64,000 bases of DNA from Capniomyces stellatus (taxonomy: Eukaryota; Kickxellomycota; Harpellomycetes; Harpellales; Legeriomycetaceae). A program made the position numbers and the translations under genes. The DNA is taken from the NCBI GenBank assembly GCA_001661515.1, contig LUVW01000008.1, forward strand, positions 315,232 through 379,231, in the 5' to 3' direction. The stretch's first letter is position 1. Each line of letters starts with the position of its first letter. The notes below the pieces were generated by a model, which saw only the letters and a list, made by a program, of their open reading frames with translations, ran no database searches and was not told where the DNA came from. This document shows positions 1 through 12,711 of this stretch, in pieces.

Positions 1-117
1 CGATTCATTACCATGCGTGCCGTAGCTAAAATGAGGGCTGCTGTTCTTCGCATACGGTTTGCCGAACGTAGGAAACAATTCTTTTTGGACTATATCTTCC
101 AGGTCTGGACTTTGTGA
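1..117 (+). CDS. 3' end of an unidentified gene (partial)
   Basis: Frame 1 is open from the window edge to a TGA at 115-117 and gives a basic, arginine-rich 38-residue tail ending FQVWTL. An AATAAA-like element lies near 479, a plausible 3' end signal for a plus-strand transcript. I do not recognise the protein, and so short an open frame could be chance. The reading is based only on continuity with the window edge and on the downstream poly(A)-like signal. Confidence 0.3.
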   Translation, partial: RFITMRAVAKMRAAVLRIRFAERRKQFFLDYIFQVWTL

Positions 118-3100
118 ATGTTGTCCTCTACCAATATCAATGTAGTCCTGTGCTTTTGGGTTCAAAGCAGCTGCCCTTGGTTTTGCTGGTGTTGGGTATA
201 GCGAATGCCTTTTCTCTGAATCCGGCATCTTGGGGTTCATTCTTAAAGTGCCAGGCTCTTGTGAATCCTTTTTTTATGTTTCAAACACTAGTAACTCTAC
301 CCTCTCATATATCAGTTTGCGTACCAAGTATGTTTATGTCTTTTAATGATATCGTATCTTATGAGAATGTTTTGTTTTGCAAGGACGTTCTGTTTTATAA
401 TGACATTTTGCCTAGCAATTTTGGACGCTCTTATTTCTCTTTTGAATTATTTTTCCACCTAATATTATTGTAGAGTTCAATAAAAAAAAATTATTATTGT
501 ATGGACTTTTTTTATTTACTTTTGATTTTCAATTATGAATTATATAAGCTTTTAATTTATTTGCTAAGTCGTCCATTCATTCATTCTTTCATTGCTTTGT
601 TTTGTTTTGAAATCGTTTTTTTTGTTGCTTATTCGTCTTGTATTGATTCTTTTTGAAATAGTAGTCACTTTTTTATTTTTCAAGGCCTTTCTTGATTGTG
701 TTGGCCTCAGTGTCTTACTGTGCACAAAGATCCCAAGCTTGCATTTATTTGAGTTTTGCATGTAGCACAAGAACTAACAGAAAATAGCCCTTTTTCGGCA
801 AATACTTGCTAATATTCTTCTATAGCTCATAATGTCTATGTTTAAACGGTGATTGTGCTTAATGTAGGCCAGTTTGTAGCTTTTTCTTTTAAGGTTTACA
901 CTCCTTGCTAATAAAATTGTGACGACTGCTAGTATTTATGTGAGCAAGTTTCTACAAGTTGGGCCTTTAGCCTCATAGTACTCTTATTTCAGGCACAATT
1001 TGTAATCAACATTGAAACTGGGGGGTTTTTAAAATGTTTAGGCTTTAAAAAGGCTATCCAAAATATCACTTTTTTCAGGTAAAATAAAGCCATCCTTATG
1101 AAAAAGGCATCTTGTAGTGGTGGAGTTTGGTTTTTCTCCTTCTATAAAAGGCATAAATAGTCTTTAAAAATACAATGCGTCCAAAATATCATAGTATTGA
1201 CTTTTTTGCTATTGAGATCATTTGTACCTATTTTTATCATAGTTGCTATTACTGTTGTCGGTTACTATCGTGCAAACACAGTGTAAACACATGGCTAGAC
1301 TGATATACAAGACGCTCACAGTTGGAGACAGTGATGCCAATGTACCAAACTTGGTTTGCAAAAACAAAAGCAAATATTCATCAAAAGGTGGAACGAGGGC
1401 TATTTCAGAAGCTTTAGGATGGGGGTTTTCTATTTTATCTTCCTTGTGACTTTAGGCAGTGGAGCATGAGGGATTATTATTATTTTTTATTCCAAGTTTG
1501 CCAAAAGTCTAAATTGACCATTAATTTGGCTTGTACTGCCCATTTATTTAGTCGGGACTTTTACTTTTACATGATGAGATCACTTTAAGGCTATTTGTTA
1601 ATATGCTCGAAGACAAGTGTGATACCACATGATATCAGTGCTAATCCCCCAATTTAGAAAAGACAGATATAAAAAGCATGCTGGTTTCCTAGAATACAAG
1701 TGGAAATGTGCTGTAAATGTATTTTTCTAGGGGTGCTGTTGATAATGCTACGGATGATGAACAAAAGAAGAAGAAAAACTAAACTACAACGGTTGAATCC
1801 AAGTCTAATCCTGAAACATATTTTGTATGGTCTTGTAAACCCCAGATGGTAGAAAATTGAAGCTAAACAGCGAAACAAAGAAGCCTGACTTTTTAATTAA
1901 AATGTGTGATTTGCTTTAACCTTGAGCAAAGCAAATCAAAGTCAAGGCTTAAAGTAAAAATTAAAAAAAAATCAGCGGCTGAACAAGGCCAAACGAGTAA
2001 AGAAAAAGGGTTGTACTCGTTTCAAGAGAAAAACAATAAAATTATAGTAGGAAAAAATGCAAAAAAAAAGCTGAAAAAAAAGAAAAAAAAGCAAAGCTTG
2101 ATAAAACCGATTGTTCAAGTCAAGTTGTGTGTGTAATGACTTTTTTAAAGAAACAAAGAGGCATCAAAAGACCAAGTTATTGGACCAAGTTTAATTATTA
2201 TTCCAAACTAAAATTTAAAGTTTGTCTTTGTTAGAGTATAAAAAGCATAGTGGAAAAAATAAGAACAAAAGCAAGAACAAAGAGTCATTTCGATAGTCGA
2301 GTTAAATTAATAACAAAATTAAGGCAAAAAGTCATTACTATTTGAAAAGGAAAAAAAAAACAAGCCAAAAAAAGGGTTAAAACAATCCGGGTTTTCTCAA
2401 ACATTTAAATGAGATGAAATAAAACAATTATAAATCCACGTATAATAACAGTTTCAGTAATAATCATGTTCAAGCAGGTTGAATTCAAATATCTGTGATA
2501 AAAAGGTTATTCAAAACGAAAAACAAAACATAAAAAAACACAAAAAAGAAAAAAAAAATCAGTTATATAATTCCTGTTTTTGGAATTGGAGCTTGAAGTT
2601 ACTGAGCAAAATTACAAAATGGGATTTATGCGTTAAAACTAGCGATTAATTTATAAATCAATTTCGTTGTTGGTCTGTTCGGGACAGTTAATAAGCTAGC
2701 TTTGACATTTAAATTTAAATACAAAAAAAACAGACAAGAGCAACAAAGAGTTTGGAAATAGCAATACTATATGGTATTCATTAAATTCAGGGAACTGGGT
2801 TGGTTTGTAATTTAGAATTCGGCTGCTCAATACTAGAATAATTGATTTTTAAAATACGAAACTATCGAATTGCGCGCAGCTTGATAAACTACAGTAAACT
2901 GCTTTACGATTTATTCTTGAAGCACACGATTAAAGTCTAAAGACATTGCGATTAAAACGGCACAGACTTTTATATAAATTATAATTCCCGAGCAAAAGGC
3001 AAAGTATTTGTAAGCATTAGGACGGGCTTGGAGCCAATTGGTCTTTGACAGAGGAATTAGCGAAAATATCTAGCAAAATAGGGCTCAAAAATCTTTTAGG

Positions 3101-3134
3101 GTTGGTGAAAACCGTTAAAAGAAGCAGCAAGAAA
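118..3134. other. Long intergenic stretch, no supported gene
   Basis: This AT-rich region contains only short open frames. One of them, at about 1906-2136, is little more than a lysine run from poly-A-rich DNA. A TAG at 3018-3020 could be a splice acceptor for an upstream first exon of the PEX26-like gene, because the frame is open from 3021 to the ATG at 3135. I found no convincing first exon with a matching donor. Confidence 0.5.
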
Positions 3135-5403
3135 ATGCCCGTTGCCATTAAATCCATGCACGACTCTGAAGCGAACAGCCAAGCGAGCAGCAAAGCGAAC
3201 AGAGAAAAAGTAGAGAGCATAAAGGAGCTCGCGGCCAAAAGAGTCGCGATAAGAAAGCTACTTGTAGAGCTTAAAGGGCTGCATAAAAAGTCCACTCGAG
3301 CGCTAGTGCTTGGGCGTAGTAGTGTTGCCTGGGGCTATTGCCACGAAGCACTGGCTTCAATCAAAGCACATAACGATGAACATGGACGAGTGGCGTTAAT
3401 TAACGAGTTGGGGTATGCAGAGGATCTAAAGTCAATATTCAGCAAACTAATGATCCTTTATGTCTGTATAGTAAGCAGTCTGGTTGAAACAGAGTCAAGT
3501 GATGGGAATTTTGAAATGCGAATGAATAAGCGCAATGGTGATTCGGAAGCACTAATGAGTTTCCCAATGAACTCTGAGCAGTTGTGGGCCAATATTCAAA
3601 GTGGGTTTGGATTTGTCGACGATTTTATTGATGGCGAGATAATAGTGCTGTTGACTCTGTTTTACATAAAGATCAAGAAGCATGGAGAAGCTAAAGAAAT
3701 AATTGAGGATTGGCTGCTTTCGATTCCGCCTAACCAGGAAGCGATTTTACGAGCGAAGGGCAAACGATTTGAGCAGCCGCTTAGAAGCATAACAAACTCT
3801 GAATCCAAGTCTTCAATAAAGATGTCATATATAAGAGTTTGTGAATTGTACACTAGCGAGATTCTGCCGCAGTATAAACTGTTTAATTTTGGCAACGACT
3901 TTATAAGATCAAATATATATCTCCCGGAAAACACGAGAAATGTAAGTGCAGCTTTAGCATAGTTTTTGATTTAAGAAAAGATGCTGTTTGAGTTGAATAT
4001 GACGGGTGCGTTAGTAAGCATCGGCACTAACCGGGTTGGTTTGGTAAATTTGTGGCTAGACTATGTTAAGAAAGTTAAAGTCGATAAAGGAGGCAATAGA
4101 GTACGAAGAAATGGTAACTCGGCGCAGCTCAATCCCTAAGCTAACCCCTAAAGCAGATTTCCCTATCCAAAAGCAGAGATACATGCCAAAGTCGGAACTA
4201 GGGATAAGCAAACCGAAGGAGGTCAGAAAGGTTTCGTTCAAGTCGCAGTCGTTCAAGCAAACACAGATTCCCGTCAATGGGAATATGTTGGTTCTAAATA
4301 ATGAAAAACAGAGCGAGATTCTGGCAGCGCTAAACCTGGACCACAAAAAAGGAGCGATTCCGGTTAATGGGAAAACAAATGGGCTCAGCAGTAGTATACT
4401 AGCTACAGGCAACAAAGAGCTGAGCCCAGCATTGGCAGCTACAACAGATCGCAAGCCGAGCTCAGATACTAGTGCAAGCCTAGACTCTAAATCGATTTCA
4501 GGAGCCAGTAAGGGATTGAAACCACCAATAACCGAGTCAGTTCATGGAGGCAGGGTGGTGGAGTCTAAACTAGCAACGAATGGGGTTCTTGTTACTGATG
4601 AAGCTAGAAAGACGAACGGAGTTAGGACTGCTGGTAGTAAATGCGAAACTGGCCAAAGGGTAGAAGAAGCTGATAAAGCCAGCAACGGTGGCGTTGTGGT
4701 TGTTGGAAAAGTAGACAATATTAAAAAGGGCGACGAGGAGGTGGGTGGAAATAGTGGGAAGAGAGAAGCGGATGATTCTGGAGACGATTCAGACGGTTAT
4801 GTGAAGTTGGAGGCAGAGTCGAGCGAGGAGAAAATATACAGTGTGCCATCATCGTCACAATCAGCAGCAAGGGCACTTGCGCAGTCGCGGTTACTTGAGT
4901 TAGTTCGTGGGCAGCTCCAGAACCGGTTGCCAAGGCAGCTCAACCACAAAAACAGTAAGGGCTTGGATTTAATGTTAAGAGAGAGTGCTGGAGACAGAAG
5001 TGTTGGGGGGAAGCAGGAGGAAGGGGGGAAGAGAGGTGAGGGAAACGCGTTTTTGGCGGCGAAGTCAAAAGGTGAGTCGAACCGGGAAAGTGCGGTGGTG
5101 GGGGGAGGGGGAGTAGGGGGAGGAGAGGGGGGAGGAGGGATGATGATGATGACAAAGACGATGGTGAGGCGGCCGGCAGAGAACAAGCCTGTGGTGTTTG
5201 GGGTGGCAGAGTTAGGAAACATAACAACAATAGTGTCGAGGTTTTCAAAAAAGTATGGGACAACAGTGATGCTAACGGCGTTTGTGATGAAGGTGGTTCA
5301 GTATGCGTTGGGAAGGTACGGAGGTGGATACAAGAACCTGGTCAAGACGTTTATACAAAAGCTGTGGTCGATTTTGTTTCATTTGGCTGTAAAAAACAAG
5401 TGA
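3135..5403 (+). CDS. PEX26-like tail-anchored peroxin (tentative)
   Basis: There are two exons, 3135-3941 and 4060-5403. The 118-nt intron begins GTAAGT, has a CACTAAC branch-like site and ends TAG, in phase 0. From the first in-frame ATG the product is about 716 residues; the frame is open back to 3021, so the true start may lie in an unseen upstream exon. The N-terminal part is helical and has a helix pair ending KKHGEAKEIIEDWL that resembles the TPR-like segment of PEX26. The middle is long, charged, serine/glycine-rich and probably disordered. The C-terminus has a hydrophobic stretch (MLTAFVMKVV) followed by an amphipathic basic segment, as in tail-anchored PEX26/Pex15, which tether the Pex1-Pex6 ATPase to peroxisomes. 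The assignment rests on architecture and weak similarity; another tail-anchored protein is possible. Confidence 0.45.
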
Positions 5404-5852
5404 TGGATGTTTTTTTTTATTGTTCTTTTTAGCGGATTTGTTGAAACCACGCGTGTAATGTGTTTGTATTGTGTTGTGTTGTATTGCGCGTTTGTTTAAA
5501 GTACTTTATACATATATATTTTTTTATTTTTTTTATTTTTTCACACCCACCATATTTTGGTTTATTTAAGCATGACAAAAGAGCAATTTCTTGTCCAGAA
5601 AATTTGAATTCTGAAAGTTTTGTAACACTATACCCAAAAAAAAACCCCCCGCTTTATTGTTTACTTATTCTCATTTCACAAACCGAAATTGGTTCGGTTT
5701 ATGGAAAAGGCGTTGTGAGTTTATGTAGTATATTAAGACATGGATAGATATAATAGTAGTATAAAAAGTAGAAATATAATGATAAAAAAAAAGGGGGACA
5801 CGCTTGCAGGGGTCAATCAAAGCAAGTAAATGGTCTAATGTTTAGCTGTGTA
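5404..5852. other. Convergent intergenic region
   Basis: This is the space between two convergent genes, the PEX26-like gene and UPF2. It is AT-rich with T-runs and A-runs and would hold both 3' ends. I see no gene in it. Confidence 0.5.
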
Positions 5853-8800
5853 CTATCTAGGCGCGGCAAAGTGGTTGGGTATTGGGTGTTTTGTAACGTA
5901 AGGCGTGGTTGGGTTGTTAGGGTCGTTGCTGGAGGATTTAGATCCAGATTGTTTCTTGTACTTTGAGGCGGCCGGATTAGCGGCAATTGCGCTGGCACCA
6001 GAACTGGAGCTAGCGGTGCTCGGATGTCCAGACAAGTTTGTTGGCCGAGGTCTTCTGTTGGGCGTTAAGATGGATGTTGGTGTTTGGTTGAAGTTTGAGT
6101 TCAAGGCAGCGGTACTGTTGCTGCTGTTGCCACTACCTGTGCTCTGGGTTGGGTTAGGCTGGTAAAAGGCTCTGGGGTTCTTAAACCCAGAATTTGCGTG
6201 GTGCTTGATGTTTGCAAAACTGATGTTTCCATTGTTGTTACTGCTGCTGTTTGCCGATGGGTTGAACTGCTCGCCATAGTTTAGGACCAGTTGCTTCAAC
6301 TTTTGTTTCTCTTGCTGCGCCACCATCTGGTGTGCCCGTGTACGCAATGCCAACTGTGAGCTTTCAGGCACTAGCACGCTCCTCACCATTGGCCGCTGCT
6401 TCTTGCCTGTCAGCAGCGAAAACTTGATTGTCTTGCCTGCCCCACTTGCCTCGTCCACAACTAATTTGCCTCCATCAAGCTCGCCATCGCCACTCTCTCG
6501 CTCATCGTCAACAACACCATCATGATCTTCTGCTATACCTGGTTTTGCCAAAAGCATTGGTATATGTGCGGTATTTAAAACTTTGCTGTTTGGCGGTTGC
6601 TGGAGCAATAGTTGAGGTGTTTGGTGAGAGCTTGAAACAAGCAATTGGTCTCGGTCGCGAAGCTGAGCGGGTATAGGCATGTCCAGCGGAACGGTCCTTT
6701 CAAGCTTTCTTGAGTCTATAGACTCCACCAGCAACTTGTTGAATTCACGGTCAAAGTCGTCCCTTTCTTGCTGCAAAAGCATAGCGTCTGCCTTTTCCTT
6801 TTGACGGCGATACAACAACACGACTTCGTCTTCCTTTTCGTCATCATCCGAGCCATCATCAGTGCCATTTCCACTTTCATCATCATCAGTGCCTTCGCCA
6901 TCGTCGTCGTCATCGTCCTCATCCTCATCCTCATCACTTTCACCCTGATTAAAGTCCTCATTGCCCGAGCCAGAGTTGGAGTCAGAGTCAGAGTTGGAAT
7001 CAGAGTTGGAATCAGCGTCAATGTCAACTTCAATATCTATATCAATCTCATGTTCAATTTCAACTTCGTTTTCACTAGAAACGTTGGCTTCGGCTGATTG
7101 AGAAGCCGAGTCTAGTGCTTTATTGCTTTGGTTTAGACTAGCCTTTCTGCTGGCAGAGTTTAATTCGTCCAAAGAAGCTGGAATAGTTGGTGGGTGGGCA
7201 TTACTGGAAACTGGCGCAGCGGTCGTAGGAACAGCAGCCGTGGAGTGTTGGGCTGTTGCGGTGGCATTGGAGGAGTCAAAAATGACGTTCCCAAAGCTTG
7301 TGAACACTGTTTGGATCAGCTGGCGGTCGCTGCTGACAAGCGACTCCAAGTCCGAGGCTGCACTGGTCCAGCTCGAGTGGACGGTTTGCTTGGGCAGCAG
7401 TAGACTAAACAGATCATCGACAATGAACTTGATGTTTACTGGAATTGGACTTGGCTTTGACAGAATGTACATTTGGAAAACAGCCAAGAACATTTTCAAA
7501 TGGATCTTCTCAGACTCAGAGTCAAAGCACGGCCCACAGGCAGTCAGCAGGGTGCACACCAGCCTGACTCTAAAAAAGTCAGTGAGGCTGTCGAGCGGGC
7601 AGTGTCGACCGGGAACAGGAATAAAGCTTGAGCTGGTGTCGGCAGACGCATCCGTGCTGGTAGAGTATCCAAAGTTCAGGAGCAGGTAGCAGGTCTCGAA
7701 TATTTCTCTGGAGTCCACCAGCCTGAAATTGTACAGCTCGCCGAGGTACTTTATCTCAGAAATCCTGCGCTGGTTCATCAGGAACAAGTTGGTTTCCAGC
7801 CCCAGTCTCACGTTCTCCATCACAGCATCAACCACCCGGACCTTGAACCAAGGGTGAGGCTTTGACAGTATCCCTACCATCATCGCCAAAACCGGCAGCA
7901 GCGCATACTTGACTTTGTGCGGTTTTGAAAATATGTTGACAACAGTCCTCATTATCCTCTGGCTATCATCGTCATAAACCCTATCCAAGTTCTCCCTTCC
8001 CACCTCGCACTGCCTAAACCTGTCCCAAGGCAGCTTTCGCAGCTGTTTCAAAACAACCTCTGTGTTCCTCTTGGTGAGCACTTCGTAAACCAACGATCGG
8101 ACGTACTTTTCTGCCGGCGTTCTTGGCTTCTCAAGCGCCTTGCTGTCCATCCCAGCCAGCGGCTTGCATTGCAAAAACGCATGGTCAATCAGCATCACCA
8201 TACGGGGCTCCAGATGCAACGCTGTCCTTTTGCGCATCAGAATCTCAAGTAGCTGTGACATCCGCGGCCCGCTTTCAGCACCGCTCAGCAAAAACCTCCC
8301 ACAGGACTCCAAAAACACACACAACACTTCAATGTCCTGTGGCGAAAAGCTGTCTATCAGCATGTTGCAGTACCGTACCGCTGTGTGTGCTGCTGCAACC
8401 TTGAACTTCACAAGCTCTCCTATATACCGCACATTTCTGACTCTTACTTCAAACAGCGTGCTGCTTTTCTTCCTCATCAACCACCGAAACTCGCTCTCCA
8501 GCCCCTCCATCACCCCCTCCCCAATAGCTGGCATGTATGTCACAAGCGTCGCTATAAACCGCGAATAAAACGGCAGCAGGTCTTGCCTTGACCGCGGAAC
8601 TTCCAGCAACGCCCGGATCGCCCGTCTCTGTTCCAGTTTGCTGTTTATATAGCAGAACTCCACCGCTGCATCGTCTGTCCTCTCCCTATTTGCCAGTTGC
8701 GGCAAAAGTGCCAGTAACGTATCAAGTCGCCCCACTGCCCCTGAAGCCTCAATCTTATCCTTCAACACATCTATCTCGCTTTCTGCTGCCAGTGACTCGG

Positions 8801-10834
8801 ACGACTTTGGCTGCCCTGCATCGTTTCTTAGCACTATCTCTGTTCGCTTCTGAACAAATTCGTCATAATCCTGCGCCTCAATATCCCCCTCCCTTTCCTT
8901 TTCCTTTTCTAATCTGCTTTCCTTTTCTAATGTGCTTTCCTTTTCGTTTCCATTCTCCAGTTGCTCTGATGTTTCAGCTGCGCCATTTCTGTCACTGTTC
9001 TCTATACCTTCCTTTTTCTTTTTTTTGCCCTGCATCCCCTCAAGATATTTTGGCGGAACTTTTGACCTCAAGTCAAACAAGTGGGTATAGAATTGCCGCT
9101 CTTCGTCATCTGCCCACCAACCAGACACCGCTCCTTCCTTGTCAAACAAGCTAGGTCCATCAAAGCTAATCCCTACCGTCGAGCTGTCCACTTCCTCATT
9201 CACTATCTCCATCTCTTTACCCAAGCATTCCGAGAACCTATCCATTTTATTTTTATTGCTTTAATCCGACTAAATACATTTAACTCCACATCTTTCTTTC
9301 TCTTTCTTTCTCTTTCTATCTACGCCATCACCTTCTCTCTACCCAATACATATCTATAAATTTCGTATTATACACTTACCCCAACATACTGCTCGTCATC
9401 TTTTCAACCTGTTTTTCCCATTTCTCAAAAGTGCTCTTTTTTTCTTCGCTCAAAATCCCCTTTGTGTACAAATGTTCTTTGTTCTTGCTCTCCAGTTTCT
9501 TCAACGCCTTGACCATTTTCTTAAGCTGCTCACCGCCTGACTTCCAATACTCATCTAGAATACTTTTCATTCCCAGTGTATTCTTCTTTAGCACTATCTC
9601 ATACTTGTCAGACAAGACCTCTACTTCTTTCTTTCCAGCTGACGCCTCGGTTTCTGGTCCTTCTGAAATCCCAAAGTCTTTGCGGAACGCTTTAGCAAAG
9701 CTTATTGCTATCTGAATATTGATATGCTGAGCAGAATCTCCTCCAAACTAATAACCATAGTCCAAACCATGACACACACACACACATAAGCAAATTAATA
9801 TTTGTTTTATACCCCTAACCATCTTGTACTTTTATTGAAACTGCCATTATTATTATTATTATTATTATTATACAGTCTGCTATTTGACTACGATTAACCA
9901 TTTCAACTTACCAACACCAGTAGCGCTCCGTAAAGTGTGCAGTACTCGGGGCGTCTAGTTATCTCGCGTGTTTGTGCAGAACTTGCCTTTGTGGTTGTTA
10001 CTGCTCCTACTGTAAACACACAGCTACTATCAACTCCACCTACCCCTCCTTCCATCCTATCAATACCATACAAAAGCCCCACAATATACATCTCCCCCAA
10101 TACTCGCAAATAAATTTTAACTTTGCCCAGTCTGGCCTGCTCTTCTTTTTCTTTCAACTCTGCCGATGCTGACGCCGCCATTGCTGTTGCAGTTGCAGAC
10201 GCAGATAATGGCACAGATGCTTTGTTATTGCTGACAATCAGCTTCAGAATTCCTGATATCAATGCTGGTGTGAAATCCTCGCAAAACCTTTGATGTAATG
10301 CCGAAATCAACTCTATCGCCGCATTCACGTCTACTAGCGTCACACATCGCGCTAAACCCTCGGTCACCGCCGCTACAATCTCGCTAATGTACTTTTTTAA
10401 CTGAAGGGTATTGACCTCCCTCAGCAGCTGTCCTATACCATCTGCTCCAATTCCCATTTTACACTTTTTGATAAATCCAAGATTCTTTTTCATGTTTGCA
10501 TCTAGATTCTTGGGATCAACTTTGGCTTTTATACGCACAAGTTTATAAAAATTAAATAAAAGTACAACAAAACTCGCAATTAGTACTCTTGCACAGCTTA
10601 TAATTGGATTTTGGATTTTGGACTTTTAATATGTTTTCTTTTTGTTTTCTTGTTAGCTCCACATTATGCTCGATGATTCCAAAAGTAAAGACCTTCTGAC
10701 ATTCTGTACTTATTTGACTTATACTAGTATGTTTTACCTGCTAAGCCTAACCAAGAATCGACATTTGACTTTGCCAAAACATTTCGGCGCTCTTGTCGTG
10801 CATTTAAATTTACATCCTCTTCCTTCTTCAGCAT
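5853..10834 (-). CDS. UPF2: UPF2/NMD2, nonsense-mediated mRNA decay factor
   Basis: I rebuilt four exons: 10834-10738, 10525-9912, 9747-9380 and 9237-5853, about 1487 residues in all. Donors are GTAAAA or GTAAGT, and the sum is in frame. The last acceptor could instead be at 9258, adding seven residues in the same frame. UPF2 bridges UPF1 and UPF3 on the exon junction complex. MIF4G-1 begins near residue 45 (LDANMKKNLGFIKK, then AALIS/ALHQRF-type helices). The segment YTKGILSEEKK matches the linker seen in human UPF2. MIF4G-2 lies around 525-720 (LLPFYSRFIATL) and MIF4G-3 around 740-940 (NQRRISEIKYLGELYNFR). A long Asp/Glu tract follows near 1100, then the UPF1-binding segment (KFSLLTGKKQ). 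The Ser/Asn/Pro-rich C-terminal extension of about 100 residues is longer than in yeast. ATG 10834 puts 32 residues ahead of the second exon, similar to yeast NMD2; further 5' exons are not excluded. Confidence 0.93.
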
Positions 10835-12006
10835 CCTTATCAATCTTTCTACACCTCTTTGTGTGTCGAAGCAACAATTCCTAAATAAAGTTTTCTTTCA
10901 ATTCGATCAATCAGATTTTCGCCTTTGCTACTCACTTGATTCACTCGATCACGCTCTTTCTTTACTTTAATTTCGCCTCTTAAAACTATTCTATATTCGA
11001 TTTGACAGTTTATATACACATAAATTAACACCAAGCTTGCTACAGCCAAGAATGGCCGCTATTATTTCCTTTCGTTCATTGGGCGCGAACCTGTTCTAAA
11101 GAAATTCTACCACTGCTTTTAATCCATCTTCAAATGTACCCAAATATTTACCTGTCTCTTCCCCTGTTTCTATTTCTATCTCTATCTCGCCAGAGTTCTT
11201 GTCTCTCGCTCTCTTTAATGTTTAAACTTCCAGATTGTTTAGATTGATTTATAGACTGACAGCACTCTGATTGAATTATCTTTTTACAAAACCGATATCA
11301 TCTCTTGATTTTTAAAAGCTTGCTATTTCAAAAACACCGCTCACAAGGTTTTCGAAACCCTTTTAACCAAAACCAAACTTCACCTTTTTTGTTTGTGATT
11401 TCGTTAATTTCAGCTCCACCAAAACACCCAATCATTATCCGCGCTAATTCCTTTTCTCCCCTTGACTTTTTGCCTCCGCTTAATATTATTATTTATTCGG
11501 CATTTGCTGTTCAAAAAAAAATCAATTAAGATAATTACATTTGTCAGTACAATGCATGCTTTGCGTTTTTTCTTCTTTTTTTTTCCGACAAGTCAAGCTT
11601 GAATTAAAAAAAAAAAAGCAATTGGACTTATTCACCGAACACAAAACCTCTTGAGCTCACAACAAATAAATAAAGTCGTGTTGAGTTTAGTGCAAGGACA
11701 AGCTTCTTTTGTTTTTAATCCAAAGCATATACAAGCCGTGTAGCCCAAGTACAGACTATTTTACAATAACACTGATAAAAAAGCCGCAAAACTAGGCTAG
11801 TATAGCCGGGCGCGGCTAGGCTGCCACAGTCTATAACTTTTGACTACACGTCTAGTTTTTGGTTTGGCAGTATGCACGAAATTCTAAGAACCAATTATAT
11901 TGGGGTTTTTGGCTATCAGGTGTAAATAAACTATTAAATAAAGACAAACAAGTAATAATCAGTCACTGTTCGAATAGAAGACTGGTGACGCTTTTATATA
12001 GAAACT
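10835..12006. other. Region between UPF2 and mL60
   Basis: This is the 5' flank of UPF2 and the 3' flank of mL60, both on the minus strand. Minus-strand open segments near 10849-11049 and 11154-11280 encode arginine/aspartate-rich peptides that could be further 5' UPF2 exons (a GTAAAT donor lies near 11152). The latter looks like translated simple GATAGA-type sequence, so I leave it unassigned. Confidence 0.4.
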
Positions 12007-12711
12007 TTAAAATCCAACTGGCGAGGTACGTGGGATAGGAACTTTTGTGAATTTAGGAACTCTGTGTGCTCCTTTGCGATATCCTTTAAAGGTTCGTGAA
12101 AAGGTTGTGTACTTGTCTCGAGCTGTCATCTCACTTGCTGTGGGCAGAGCCTTGGCAATTTCCTATAAATAACCCAACAAATACATGCAATCCTCAGTCA
12201 GCAAAGTCGTCTGAGCAATTTATCATTAAATTCTCTTCATTCCCTGATTTTACCAACAACGCCCCCCCCCCTCCTTCCCTTTAGCTCCAGCTTTACTAGC
12301 TTGATTTATGTTTTAATTTTTTTTACAAGTGAGAAGGTAGAAGGCTAAATTGGGAGGTTTTCTTTACGAGAAAAATAACCGAGATCAATTAAACTTTTGA
12401 CTTACCAACTTTCTAAAATTAACGCCGGATTCGACTAGTGTCTCGATAACCTTGTCGACTGCACCCAATCTCTTTCGCAGATTAGCCTTCCTTGTTTTGC
12501 TCATTCTCCAGGGAATTCGCCTATACAGTTATTGGTTCGAATAGCCAACATTTTGATATTTTTATTTACTTTTCTTTTGCTTGCCTTTTTTTTTGAAAAA
12601 ATAAAACAGTAGAAAGAAAATAATCCTGGTATAAACGGCCATTAATTACCATGCTCTTCCACCTAGTGCTACATAGCTTGTTCTGAATGCTCCGAGTACC
12701 GATCCAAACAT
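12007..12711 (-). CDS. MRPL31: Mitochondrial ribosomal protein mL60 (MRPL31 family)
   Basis: Three short exons, 12711-12650, 12520-12406 and 12162-12007, join in frame to give 110 residues. The first begins MFGSVLGAFRTSYVALGGRA. The second completes WRIPWRMSKTRKANLRKRL, which closely matches the yeast mL60 core (WKIPWRMS). The third contains DKYTTFSRTFKGYRKGAHRV, matching the yeast [20 protein letters not shown] region. Donors are GTAATT and GTAAGT; both acceptors are TAG. The protein is a fungal large-subunit component of the mitochondrial ribosome. It is slightly shorter than the 131-residue yeast protein. No single exon exceeds 160 nt, so ordinary ORF scans miss this gene. Confidence 0.92.

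Noticed and set aside
114..473. Open frame of 119 codons after the partial gene
   Set aside because: It starts with a non-ATG codon overlapping the stop of the preceding frame, has no recognisable domain, and fits a 3' UTR ending near the AATAAA-like site.
1906..2136. Lysine-rich open frame of 76 codons
   Set aside because: It reflects poly-A-rich DNA and has no flanking splice or domain evidence.
9376..9615. Open frame of 79 codons treated as a separate small gene
   Set aside because: It is the second half of an internal UPF2 exon (9380-9747); joined to its neighbours it matches the UPF2 linker.
11154..11280. Minus-strand peptide rich in Arg-Asp-Arg with a GTAAAT donor, as a 5' exon of UPF2
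   Set aside because: It resembles translated GATAGA-type simple sequence, has no ATG, and the ATG at 10834 already gives a complete UPF2 N-terminus.
12520..12540. GGTTCGAATAG resembling a tRNA B box
   Set aside because: No A box or cloverleaf can be built around it, and it lies in an mL60 intron next to an exon boundary.
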